Positions 32,040 through 40,008 of a DNA stretch of 64,000 nucleotides are shown here, piece after piece. The DNA lies in assembly GCA_014649555.1 (NCBI GenBank), contig BMTG01000005.1:417704-481703 (forward strand), in the 5' to 3' direction. This DNA comes from Streptomyces globisporus. Its GTDB lineage: Bacteria; Actinomycetota; Actinomycetes; Streptomycetales; Streptomycetaceae. Position numbers and translations under genes: made by a program. The first letter of the stretch is position 1. Every line of letters begins with the position of its first letter. Under the pieces are notes generated by a model. That model saw only the letters and a list, made by a program, of their open reading frames with translations, made no database searches and was not told where the DNA came from.

Positions 32040-32450
32040 TCAGTCGTCGAGCCCGCCGTCGACGGGCCGGATGAGGACCGGGTACTCGGGCGCCCCGGCC
32101 GGCTGCGGACAGCGTGCCACGCGGGCGGCGATCTCGGTCACCCTTTCCAGGCTCTCGCAGTCGAGGACCCAGAACCCGGCGAGCAGTTCCTTGGTCTCGC
32201 TGTACGGCCCGTCCGAGACGACCGGGCGACCCTCGGCGTCGACGCCGACGGCCCGTCCCGACGCGGGCTCGCGCAGCCCGTAGCCGGTGACCAGCTCGCC
32301 CGATTCCGAGAGGTCGTCGTTGATGCTGCCCATGTGGGCGTACATCGCCTGCACGGCCTTCTCGTCCCAGACCGGGCTGTCGGCGCTCCCCTTGCCGCTC
32401 TGCGCGTCGTAGTCCGCCTGGCTGCCCTGGACCATCACCAGATACTTCAT
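32040..32450 (-). CDS. YCII/DGPF-domain protein paired with the ECF sigma factor
   Basis: A 136-residue alpha/beta barrel protein: MKYLVMVQGSQADYDAQSG at the start, SESGELVTGYGLREPASGRAVG, then DGPYSETKELLAGFWVLDCESLERVTEIA, which contains the DGPF-type motif (here DGPYSETKE). The ATG has GGAGG 8 nt upstream; the frame is open further but without such a site. It is the first gene of an operon with the ECF42-like sigma factor and is presumed to act in the same signalling unit; its ligand is unknown. Confidence 0.9.
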   Translation of the reverse strand: MKYLVMVQGSQADYDAQSGKGSADSPVWDEKAVQAMYAHMGSINDDLSESGELVTGYGLREPASGRAVGVDAEGRPVVSDGPYSETKELLAGFWVLDCESLERVTEIAARVARCPQPAGAPEYPVLIRPVDGGLDD

Positions 32451-32680
32451 GACTGTCGCCTCCGTGGTGGCTTCGTTCGTGGTGCGGTTTCTTCCTCCTG
32501 CACAGGGGACGTCGGGGCCGATGGGGGCTTCTCGACACCACGCGCGAAGTTTTTTCGGATTCACCCGGCGGGGTGGCGTTCCCCCGGCGGGGTGGGCGGA
32601 ACGGGGCGTTCAGTAAAGTTCGGCTGCGCTTCGTTGCCGCTTGCTGCGCTTTGTTTCCGCTCCTTTCCCCTTCCAGCTAC

Positions 32681-33970
32681 ATGACGAGGTCCCGGCCCGT
32701 GCCCGCATCCCCCGCCCCGCGTCCGTACCCCGTCGCCGTCGTCGGCATCGGCGCGGACGGCTGGTCCGGGCTGTCCGGCACGGCACGGGAGGCGCTGCGC
32801 GGGGCGGAAGTGCTGATCGGCGGGGCGCGCCAGCTGGATCTGCTGCCACCGGAGTGCGCCGGGGTACGGGTGGCCTGGCCGTCCCCGCTGCGGCCGGCCG
32901 TCCCCCGGCTGCTGGCCGAACACGGGGAGCAGCGGATCGCGGTGCTGGCGAGCGGGGACCCGATGTTCTACGGGATCGGGCGGGCGCTCGCGGAGGAGCT
33001 GGGGCCGCAGGGGCTGAGCGTGTTCCCCCACCCGTCCTCCGTCTCGTACGCGTGCGCACGGCTGGGCTGGCCGCTGGAGGACACGGAGGTCGTGACGCTG
33101 GTGGGGCGCCCGGCGGCGCGTCTGGCCGCGTCCCTGTACGAGGGGCGGCGGTTGCTCGTCCTGAGCGCGGACGCGAGCACTCCGGCGACGGTCGCGGCAC
33201 TGCTGACGGACCGGGGGTTCGGCCCGAGCAGGGTGCGGGTGCTGGAGCAGCTGGGCGGCGAGGCCGAGGCGTATGCCGAGGGCGTCGCGGAGGCCTGGAC
33301 GCACGAGCCCGGGGACCGGCTGAACGTCGTCGCGATCGAGTGCCGGGCGTCGGCGGAGGCGCTGCGGCTCGGCACGGTGCCCGGTCTGCCGGACGAGGCG
33401 TACGAGCACGACGGCCAGCTCACCAAGCGGCACATCCGGGCCGCCACGCTGGGCACGCTGGCGCCCGCGCCGGGGGAGCTGCTCTGGGACGTGGGCGGCG
33501 GATCGGGCTCGATCGCGATCGAGTGGCTGCGGGCCCACCGGTCCTGCCGCGCGGTGAGCGTGGAGCGGGACCCGGTGCGTGCCGAGCGGATCACCCGTAA
33601 CGCGGAGCGCCTGGGCGTCCCCGGCCTGCGGGTCGTCACGGGCCCGGCGCCTGCGGCCCTGGCCGAACTCGACACCCCGGACGCGGTGTTCATCGGCGGC
33701 GGGCTGACCGCGCCGGGCCTGCTGGACGCGTGCTGGGAGGCGCTGCGGCCGGGGGGCAGGCTGGTCGCGAACACGGTGACGCTGGAGTCGGAGGCGCTGC
33801 TGGCCGAACGGCACAAGGCGTACGGCGGCGAGCTGGTGCGGCTGTCGGTCGCGCACGCCGTTCCGGTCGGTGGGTTCACCGGGTGGCGGCAGGCGATGCC
33901 GGTGACGCAGTGGTCGGTGACCAAACCCTCATCCTCAGAAGTAAGTTCGCACATGGGAGACAGACGATGA
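32681..33970 (+). CDS. cobL: Precorrin-6Y C5,15-methyltransferase (decarboxylating), CbiE-CbiT fusion
   Basis: A cobalamin (corrin ring) enzyme that methylates C5 and C15 and removes the C12 acetate carboxyl. Residues ~15-215 are a CbiE-type SAM methyltransferase (VVGIGADGWSGL, ASGDPMFYGIGR, HPSSVSYACARLGWPLED). Residues ~235-410 are a CbiT-type Rossmann methyltransferase (LWDVGGGSGSIAIEWLR, the SAM motif, and IGGGLTAPGLLDACWEALRPGGRLVANTVTLES). Its stop overlaps the cobM start (ATGA). No cobalamin riboswitch was recognised in the 230 bp upstream, which are unusually pyrimidine-rich just before the ATG. Confidence 0.93.
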   Translation: MTRSRPVPASPAPRPYPVAVVGIGADGWSGLSGTAREALRGAEVLIGGARQLDLLPPECAGVRVAWPSPLRPAVPRLLAEHGEQRIAVLASGDPMFYGIGRALAEELGPQGLSVFPHPSSVSYACARLGWPLEDTEVVTLVGRPAARLAASLYEGRRLLVLSADASTPATVAALLTDRGFGPSRVRVLEQLGGEAEAYAEGVAEAWTHEPGDRLNVVAIECRASAEALRLGTVPGLPDEAYEHDGQLTKRHIRAATLGTLAPAPGELLWDVGGGSGSIAIEWLRAHRSCRAVSVERDPVRAERITRNAERLGVPGLRVVTGPAPAALAELDTPDAVFIGGGLTAPGLLDACWEALRPGGRLVANTVTLESEALLAERHKAYGGELVRLSVAHAVPVGGFTGWRQAMPVTQWSVTKPSSSEVSSHMGDRR

Positions 33971-34716
33971 CCGTGTACTTCATCGGCGCGGGCCCCGGCG
34001 CCGCCGACCTGATCACGGTGCGCGGCGCCCGGATCCTCGCCGCCAGCCCGGTCTGCCTGTACGCGGGCAGCCTGGTCCCCGTGGAACTGCTGGCCGAGTG
34101 CCCGGAGGGCGCCCGCTTGATCGACACGGCGAACCTGGACATCGACCGGATCACCGCCGAGCTGGTCCGGGCCCACGCGGACGGCGACGACGTGGCGCGG
34201 CTGCATTCGGGGGACCCGTCGGTGTTCAGCGCGGTGAACGAGCAGATGAAGCGCCTGGACGAGGCGGGCGTACCGTACGAGGTCGTCCCCGGCGTCCCCG
34301 CGTTCGCCGCTGCCGCCGCCGCCCTGAAGCGCGAGCTGACGGTCCCGACGGTCGGCCAGACGGTGATCCTGACCCGCATCGCCCAGCGCGCCACGGCGAT
34401 GCCGGAGGGCGAGGACCTGGCCACGCTGGGCCGCAGCGGCGCGCTGATCGTGCTGCACCTGGCGGCCCGGTACGTGGACCGCGTGGTCGACGAACTGCTC
34501 CCGCACTACGGGGCGGACTGCCCGACGGCGGTGGTGGCGATGGCGTCCCGCCCGGACGAGATCATCCTGCGCGGCACCCTGGACTCGATCGCGGAACAGG
34601 TGAAGGCGGCGGGGGTGATCCGGACGGCGGTCATCATGGTGGGCCGCACGCTGGGCGCGGAGCAGTTCCGGGACAGCCACCTGTACTCCCCGGAGCGGGA
34701 CCGGCACGTGTGCTGA
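33967..34716 (+). CDS. cobM: Precorrin-4 C11-methyltransferase
   Basis: A 249-residue SAM-dependent tetrapyrrole methylase that methylates C11 of precorrin-4. MTVYFIGAGPGAADLITVRGARIL is the N-terminal glycine loop, VARLHSGDPSVFSAVNEQM the DP(S)-containing active-site loop, and PYEVVPGVPAFAAAAAALKRELT and VILTRIAQRA the SAM site. Translation is coupled to cobL by a 4-bp overlap. Other cob genes are not in the window, so these two belong to a dispersed pathway or the next part of it lies elsewhere. Confidence 0.95.
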   Translation: MTVYFIGAGPGAADLITVRGARILAASPVCLYAGSLVPVELLAECPEGARLIDTANLDIDRITAELVRAHADGDDVARLHSGDPSVFSAVNEQMKRLDEAGVPYEVVPGVPAFAAAAAALKRELTVPTVGQTVILTRIAQRATAMPEGEDLATLGRSGALIVLHLAARYVDRVVDELLPHYGADCPTAVVAMASRPDEIILRGTLDSIAEQVKAAGVIRTAVIMVGRTLGAEQFRDSHLYSPERDRHVC

Positions 34717-34837
34717 CGGGGGCAGGGGAGGGGGCGGCCGGGCTCCGACCCCACTCCGGAAGAGATCGTCGACCGGGCACTGACCTACCGGCCGCTAGCG
34801 CTCTGACACGAGAGCCGGGTCGGGGAAGATCGGCGGC

Positions 34838-35488
34838 ATGAGCGTGGAGGAGGCCCGCATCGAGGGCCCGGCCCGGTTCCTTGGTCAGAGTGGCCTCTTC
34901 CACCTCGACGTGCCGCAGGCCTTGGAACGCTTCCTGCGGATCCTTGGTGCGATGGCACGCTGGTGGGCCGAACTGGCCTACAGCGCAAGGGAATTGAACT
35001 GGTGTCCGGAGCCGGCAGTGCCCGTCGCCGGAGACAACTCGGCCTCAGTCCGTTCCGGGGGACTCGGGAGTGTTCACGGCGAGCGCGAAGTCGGCGAGGG
35101 TACGGAAGTCGTTCTCGCGCAGGCCCAGTCGTGGGTTGACATGGTGGAGGAGACCGGGACCTTCATGGTGGGTGGCCACGTAGGCGTGGTCCGGTTCGCT
35201 CTGTTCGTCGTCCACCCAGGCGAAAGGCCGACCGGCCGCGTAGTCGACGAGGGGGCCCGTCTTCCAGTGGACTCCGTCGGGGCGTTCCCGGAACAGGGCG
35301 TCGCCGAAGTCCACGAAGGGGAGTTCGGGCAGGCCGAGCACCGGGGCGATCCAGCGGTTGGCCTCGGCCATCCATGTGGTGGCCCAGCACAACTCGAAGC
35401 CGAGCCCGAGCAGAGCCGGTCCGTGCTCCGGGTTGAGCCAGACCCGCAGCGTCCGTCGTCGCGCCGAGAGACCTCCGCGGTCTGCTGA
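34838..35488 (+). CDS. Uncertain open frame overlapping the HAD-like gene
   Basis: The first ~68 codons (MSVEEARIEGPARFLGQSGLFHLDVPQALERFLRILGAMARWWAELAYSARELNWCPE) look like a real helical protein and lie outside any other gene. From 35045 on the frame is antisense to the leftward HAD-like gene and looks like a shadow. I think this is a gene that has lost its proper end, or a convergent overlap. Just before it, 34743-34804 in another frame reads like a protein C-terminus (PTPEEIVDRALTYRPLAL). No family recognised. The 328-bp gap 34717-35044 holds nothing else. Confidence 0.3.
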   Translation: MSVEEARIEGPARFLGQSGLFHLDVPQALERFLRILGAMARWWAELAYSARELNWCPEPAVPVAGDNSASVRSGGLGSVHGEREVGEGTEVVLAQAQSWVDMVEETGTFMVGGHVGVVRFALFVVHPGERPTGRVVDEGARLPVDSVGAFPEQGVAEVHEGEFGQAEHRGDPAVGLGHPCGGPAQLEAEPEQSRSVLRVEPDPQRPSSRRETSAVC

Positions 35489-35608
35489 CATCCCGCTGTC
35501 CGTGGGCACCCTGAGCGTGGTGTAGCCGTCGGGGCGCCGTTCCGGCTGCGCGGCGTAGGGGTTGAGCGGACCGTCCACGTCGAGGAACAGCAGCGGTGGT
35601 CGGCTCAT
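35045..35608 (-). CDS. HAD-like domain protein of unknown substrate
   Basis: A 187-residue protein beginning RPPLLFLDVDGPLNPYAAQP, the DxDG nucleophile motif of haloacid dehalogenase-type phosphatases. It continues VWLNPEHGPALLGLGFELCWATTWMAEANRWI (with the Thr of motif II) and FAWVDDEQSEPDHAY (the DD motif). It resembles the HAD domains found in RNA-repair proteins and in many single-domain Streptomyces proteins. GGGGGAAACC precedes the ATG. A phosphatase role is likely; the substrate is unknown. Confidence 0.83.
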   Translation of the reverse strand: MSRPPLLFLDVDGPLNPYAAQPERRPDGYTTLRVPTDSGMSADRGGLSARRRTLRVWLNPEHGPALLGLGFELCWATTWMAEANRWIAPVLGLPELPFVDFGDALFRERPDGVHWKTGPLVDYAAGRPFAWVDDEQSEPDHAYVATHHEGPGLLHHVNPRLGLRENDFRTLADFALAVNTPESPGTD

Positions 35609-35713
35609 GGTTTCCCCCGGAGTTCTGCTGCCTGTGGACTGCGCCGGTCAGCGTAGCTTCGGGACGGACTCGGCGGTGGTCGTGCCTGAGGGGGTTGGGC
35701 GGACAATGGCGTC

Positions 35714-36130
35714 GTGACGTTGACGATCTGGGTCGATGAGTGGCAGATGCAGTGCTGCGGAGAGAACTTCGCGTCCGGGGGCGTCGTTTCCTGGTCACTG
35801 ATGGAGGCCGATCCGGAGGATTACGGCGACATCGTCGGTGAAGAACGTGCGGCTGAACTCGACTTCCACGAGGAGCACCACGGCCAGGAGGAGCAGGGCC
35901 CCACGTTGCTGGAGGTGCTCTCGATCGCTGAGGTGCACTGCCGTTACGCGATGCCTCCGGGTTCCGTGGACAAGATGCACTGCCCGGTTCCGGGCACGGC
36001 CGTGCTGATTCCGGTCGACCGGGCGACCGGCTGGGCAAAGACTCAGCCGGACGTCCAGTTCGCGGGCTACCTGGTGACGGCCCGACGTGTCGCGGACCCG
36101 TCCGAAGGCGCGGTTGCTCGCGGGCAGTGA
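35714..36130 (+). CDS. DUF6578-like protein of unknown function
   Basis: A 138-residue acidic protein: MTLTIWVDEWQMQCCGENFASGG at the start, VVSWSLMEADPEDY, FHEEHHGQEEQGPTL and a C-terminal strand GWAKTQPDVQFAGYLVTARRV. I recall the WVDxWQMQCCG opening as the mark of DUF6578, common in Streptomyces. No catalytic motif is evident; the two adjacent Cys and clustered His/Glu could bind metal. The start is GTG, with GACAAT 6 nt upstream, which would allow a leaderless mRNA. It is divergent from the HAD-like gene. Confidence 0.75.
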   Translation: MTLTIWVDEWQMQCCGENFASGGVVSWSLMEADPEDYGDIVGEERAAELDFHEEHHGQEEQGPTLLEVLSIAEVHCRYAMPPGSVDKMHCPVPGTAVLIPVDRATGWAKTQPDVQFAGYLVTARRVADPSEGAVARGQ

Positions 36131-36212
36131 GGGAGCTGGTCCCGGCGGACACGGGTGTGCCCGGCGGCGAACTGGTCGCTGCCGGGCACCGGTGCGCGCG
36201 TCGTGCTGCGCG

Positions 36213-37652
36213 TCAGCCCTTGATCTCGATCTCGCCGTTCGCCGCGGACGTGTCCGGGGCCGTGGTCGGGGCCGGGACCGTCGTCGTGCGGTTCTTCAGG
36301 TTCTCCAGGAGGGACGCGAGGTCCACGCCCGTCGTCGAGCTGAGCAGTTCCATGCCCTGCGAGACGTTGTCGGTGACCGTGCGGGCCAGCTGGCTCGCGC
36401 CGTCCGTGGAGATGACCGTCATCTTGTCGATGGCGCTCAGCGGCTCCGAGGCCTTCGCGACGACGCTCGGGAGGACCTCGACGAGCATCTGGAGGACGGC
36501 CGCGTCGCCGTACTGGGCGAACGCGTCGGCCTTCTTCTGCATGGCCTCGGCCTCGGCCGCACCCTTGGCTGCGATGGACGCGGCCTCCGCCTCGCCCTCG
36601 ATGCGGACCGCGTCGGCCAGCGCCGAACGGTGCAGCTTCTCGCCCTGACCGGTCAGGCGCGAGCGCTCCGCGTCGGCCTCGGCCTCCTTGACCTGGGCGA
36701 TGCGGCGGGCCTCCGCCTCCTGTTCGGCCTGGTAGCGGGCGGCGTCGGCGGGCTTACGGACCTTCGTGTCCAGCTCGCGGTCGGTCAGGGCCGCCTGGCG
36801 CTCGGCGACCTTCTCCTGCTCGGCGAGGACCTCCTGCTGGCGGGCCGCCTCGGCGAGCGGGCCCGCGGCGTTGGCCTTGGCGGCCGCGGCTTCCGTCTCG
36901 GCCTTGATCTCGGCCTGCTTCAGGTAGTACGTCCGCTCGGCGATGGCGATCTCCTCGGCCGCCTTCAGCCGGGCCTGCTCGGAGGCCCGCTTGGCGATGG
37001 CCTCGGCGATGTCCGCCTCCTGCTTGGCGCGGGCGGCCTCCGGGCGGCCGAGGTCTTCCAGGTAGGAGCCCTCGGTGGTGATGTCCTGGATCTGGAAGGC
37101 GTCCAGGATCAGGCCCTGGCCGGAGAGGCTGGCCTCGGCCTCCTCCGCGACCTGGCCGGCGAACGCGGCCCGGTCCCGGATGATGTCCTCGACCGACATA
37201 CGGCCGACGATCGCGCGCAGCGCGCCGGACAGCACTTCCTGGGTGAAGCCGACGATGCCGTCCTGCTGCTGGAGGAAGCGCTGGGCCGCGGCGCGGATCG
37301 CGTCCTCGCTGCCGCCGACCTTGACGATCGCGACGCCTTCGAGGTTCGACTTGACGCCGCGCAGCGTCACCGCGCCGCGCACGGAGATCGGGATGTGCCG
37401 GCTGGAGAGGTCCAGGGTGAACTTCTGCTGGACGAACGGCACGACGAAGACGCCGCCGCCCACGACGACCTTCTGGCCGCTGTTGTCGATGCTGGTGCGT
37501 CCGGTGACCGGGTCCGTCGACTTCTTGCCGCGGCGGCCGGTGATGATGAACGCCTCGCTGGGCCCGGCCACCTTGTAGCGCGTGATGACGACGAGGCCGA
37601 GCAGAACGAGGAGTACGACGATGCCGATGACGGCGATGACTACTGGACTCAT
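36213..37652 (-). CDS. Flotillin-like SPFH-domain membrane protein
   Basis: A 479-residue scaffold of membrane microdomains. A single N-terminal helix (VVIAVIGIVVLLVLLGLVVI) is followed by the SPFH/band-7 domain (YKVAGPSEAFIITG, then KFTLDLSSRHIPISVRGAVTLRGVKSNLEGVAIVKVGG). A long Ala/Glu/Arg coiled coil (about 205-385) follows, and then a C-terminal region that in flotillins drives oligomerisation. The size and order fit the FloT/YuaG/YqiK group. The NfeD-like gene lies 122 bp upstream on the same strand, the classical partner that anchors or assembles flotillins. Confidence 0.93.
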   Translation of the reverse strand: MSPVVIAVIGIVVLLVLLGLVVITRYKVAGPSEAFIITGRRGKKSTDPVTGRTSIDNSGQKVVVGGGVFVVPFVQQKFTLDLSSRHIPISVRGAVTLRGVKSNLEGVAIVKVGGSEDAIRAAAQRFLQQQDGIVGFTQEVLSGALRAIVGRMSVEDIIRDRAAFAGQVAEEAEASLSGQGLILDAFQIQDITTEGSYLEDLGRPEAARAKQEADIAEAIAKRASEQARLKAAEEIAIAERTYYLKQAEIKAETEAAAAKANAAGPLAEAARQQEVLAEQEKVAERQAALTDRELDTKVRKPADAARYQAEQEAEARRIAQVKEAEADAERSRLTGQGEKLHRSALADAVRIEGEAEAASIAAKGAAEAEAMQKKADAFAQYGDAAVLQMLVEVLPSVVAKASEPLSAIDKMTVISTDGASQLARTVTDNVSQGMELLSSTTGVDLASLLENLKNRTTTVPAPTTAPDTSAANGEIEIKG

Positions 37653-37774
37653 GAGGTTTGTCCCCCCTGCCTCCCTGGAGGGACGGCAGATCGTTGTGGA
37701 GCGGGCCTTGCTGTGGAGAGGGAGATGGAGGTGGCCGGGGCGGGGCGGTCAGGTGGTGGAGCCGGTGTGCGTGG

Positions 37775-38284
37775 TCAGCGCTCCACCGGGCGTACCGCGA
37801 CCGACGTGGTCGACAGTGCCTCTTCCACCCAGATCTCGGTCCCGCGCGGGACGGGCGTGGCCGATTTGGCCGCGTACTTCACCGGCTGGCCGCCCAGGCG
37901 CAGCAGCACCTCGCCGTAGCCCTGGGCCGGGATGGCCGTCACCACGGAACCCGAGGTGCCGACCAGGTCGGAGTCGCGGGGCGTGGCGTGCGTCTGGTCG
38001 CGCATCAGGGCGCTGCTGAGCTTCCAGGTCAGCCAGCCCGCGACCAGGCCGGCGGCGACGCCGACGACCGTGGCCACGAGCGTCCCCGCGCCGGTCGCGC
38101 CGAGCACGATCGCGCCGCCGAAGCCCAGCATCGAGAGGAAGCCGGCGATCACCGGAAGCGAGAGCAGCCCGTCGAAGAGGCCGTCCACCACGCCGTCGAA
38201 GAGCCCTTCGAGGACCCCGTCGAAGATCAGGGAGAGGGCCAGCAGGACGATTCCCGCAATGCCGAGACCGAGAAAGAAGGTCAC
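37775..38284 (-). CDS. NfeD-like membrane protein, partner of the flotillin
   Basis: A 169-residue protein with an N-terminal membrane segment (VTFFLGLGIAGIVLLALSLIF), a curious repeat FDGVLEGLFDGVVDGLFDGLLSLP, two more hydrophobic segments (residues ~45-95) and a C-terminal OB-like domain. That domain reads LVGTSGSVVTAIPAQGYGEVLLRLGGQPVKYAAKSATPVPRGTEIWVEEAL, the NfeD pattern. The GTG start has GGGGGAG about 7 nt upstream; the longer in-frame reading has no such site. It heads the operon with the flotillin gene. Confidence 0.86.
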   Translation of the reverse strand: MTFFLGLGIAGIVLLALSLIFDGVLEGLFDGVVDGLFDGLLSLPVIAGFLSMLGFGGAIVLGATGAGTLVATVVGVAAGLVAGWLTWKLSSALMRDQTHATPRDSDLVGTSGSVVTAIPAQGYGEVLLRLGGQPVKYAAKSATPVPRGTEIWVEEALSTTSVAVRPVER

Positions 38285-38389
38285 GCGATCACTCCCCCAC
38301 CTGTCGACTTCCCCCGAGTGTTTTTCGTCGATCTGGCTGGATGGTCCCATACGCGACGCACTTCGGTCACTGCCGGGATCCGGCAATCT

Positions 38390-38875
38390 TTACGCGCCTT
38401 TGATGCCGGACAGATGGTTCGTGAGGGTGTCGAGTGACTGGAAGGTCGCTCCGAGCAACGCCACGTGCTTCCAGCGCAGGACCCCGTCCGGGCCGATGAG
38501 GAAGACCGCCCGCCGCACTCCGATGCCCGGCGCGGAGACTCCGTACGCCTTGGCGATCTCCCGGCCTTCGTCGGCCAGCAGCGGCATGCGCAGGCCGAAG
38601 GCGCGGGCGAACGACTCATGGCTGTCCACACCCTGTGGACTGATTCCCCAGACGTCGGCGTCGAGCCCCTCGAAGGCCTCCATGCCCGAGGAGTACGAGC
38701 ACAGCTGCTTCGTGCAGACCGAGGTGTTGTCCCCCGGGTAGAACGCGAGGACCACGGATCGGCCACGGGCCGCGGAGAGGCGGTAGTCGGAGCGGTCGAA
38801 GGTCTCGCCCGACAGGACTCCGCCCGGGAGGGTGAAGTCGGGTACCTCGGTGTTGAGTTGGGGGCCTGATGCCAT
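38390..38875 (-). CDS. Peroxiredoxin, BCP/PrxQ type
   Basis: A 161-residue thiol peroxidase that reduces H2O2 and organic peroxides. The active-site stretch FYPGDNTSVCTKQLCSY contains the peroxidatic Cys54 in P-x(3)-T-x(2)-C and a second Cys59 five residues later, the resolving Cys typical of the BCP alpha-type. Thr51 and Arg130 region (PGIGVRRAVFLIG) complete the site. AAGGAG 7 nt before the ATG decides the start. It is cytoplasmic and stands alone between the NfeD gene and a divergent hydrolase. Confidence 0.92.
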   Translation of the reverse strand: MASGPQLNTEVPDFTLPGGVLSGETFDRSDYRLSAARGRSVVLAFYPGDNTSVCTKQLCSYSSGMEAFEGLDADVWGISPQGVDSHESFARAFGLRMPLLADEGREIAKAYGVSAPGIGVRRAVFLIGPDGVLRWKHVALLGATFQSLDTLTNHLSGIKGA

Positions 38876-39106
38876 GGGAATGCTCCTTCTGTGTCTCGTA
38901 CACGGACGCTCCGTGGTCGTGACCGTACCGGGGGCGGCACTTTCCGGGTCCGGCGAGTCGTTGATCCGGGGGATCCCATCGGGTTCCGTCGGGACCTCTG
39001 GGGATCCGTCGGGATCCGTCGAGCCGTTTCGCCCATCCGGGGCGGCCTCGGCGCCGAATACGGGGAGAGGGGCGCCCGCGCCCCGCACCCGGACCTGGAG
39101 GTACGC

Positions 39107-39850
39107 GTGGCCCAACGACCGCCGTCGGCAGCGGTTCTCGTCCTGCACGGAGGGCGTGAGACCGGGACGGAGCCCCCGCCGCCGGGTCTCCTCAATCTGC
39201 CCGGCACCCGCATGCGCCCCTTCGCCCGGGCCGTCGACCGGGCCGCCCGCGCCACCGGTGGGAACGTGCTCGTGACGCAGGTGCGGTACGGCCACCGGGG
39301 CTGGAACGGCGACCGTGCGCACCCCTTCCACGACGCCGTGGCCGCCCTCGACGCGTTGCGGGAGGAAGCGGGCGACGAGCTGCCGGTGGTGCTCCTGGGC
39401 CACTCCATGGGGGCGCGCGCCGCCCTCCGCGCCGCCGGGCACCCCCTCGTGCGGGGCGTCGTCGGGCTCGCCCCCTGGTGTCCGCCGGGGGACCCGGTCA
39501 CCCAGCTCGCCGGCCGTGACATCGTCCTCGTCCACAGCAACCGGGACCGGATGACCAGCCCCCAGGCCACCCAGTCCCTCACCGCCCGGGCCCGTCGCGC
39601 CGGCGCCCGTACGTGCATGGTCACCGTCCGGGGCGGCGACCACGCCATGATCCGGCGGGCCTCCGCCTGGCACCGGCTCACCACCGGACTGGTCACCGGA
39701 CTGCTGGGTTCCGGCAGTCTGCCGGGCCCGGTCGGCGAGGCCCTCGCCCTGCCGCCCACCGCCGAGGCCACCGAGGGCACCCTCGATCTGGACCTCGACC
39801 TCGACCCGGGCCCGGATCCCGGGCGGTTCCGGGCCCGGACGCGCGCCTAG
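39107..39850 (+). CDS. Alpha/beta hydrolase
   Basis: A 247-residue single-domain hydrolase: AAVLVLHGGRETG carries the oxyanion HGG, VVLLGHSMGARAALRAAG the nucleophile Ser elbow, IVLVHSNRDRMTSP the Asp strand and VRGGDHAMIRRA the catalytic His. The C-terminus is an acidic Asp/Leu repeat tail (TLDLDLDLDPGPDPG). The GTG start has GGAGG 5 nt upstream; the longer frame lacks a ribosome site. The substrate cannot be told. The 231 bp upstream, shared with the peroxiredoxin gene, show no clear operator. Confidence 0.88.
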   Translation: MAQRPPSAAVLVLHGGRETGTEPPPPGLLNLPGTRMRPFARAVDRAARATGGNVLVTQVRYGHRGWNGDRAHPFHDAVAALDALREEAGDELPVVLLGHSMGARAALRAAGHPLVRGVVGLAPWCPPGDPVTQLAGRDIVLVHSNRDRMTSPQATQSLTARARRAGARTCMVTVRGGDHAMIRRASAWHRLTTGLVTGLLGSGSLPGPVGEALALPPTAEATEGTLDLDLDLDPGPDPGRFRARTRA

Positions 39851-40008
39851 TCCTGTCGTCACACGGCCTCCTGCCGCGCGTCGCCGGCCCTGAGGCCCCT
39901 CGCCCGGCCCGGACGGGAGCACCCTGGACCCGCCTGCCCCCCTGCGGATGCGCTACCGGAAGCCGCGGCCGACGATGGAGGCTCGGGAGCCGACGAGCGG
40001 TGGGAGGC

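Noticed and set aside
32451-32680. Cobalamin riboswitch upstream of cobL
   Set aside because: I could not find a B12-box-like segment or the expected conserved core. The region is mostly GC-rich repeats followed by a pyrimidine-rich stretch.
34717-34804. Tiny frame after cobM as a gene
   Set aside because: Only about 20 codons with no start signal; noted as a possible remnant instead.
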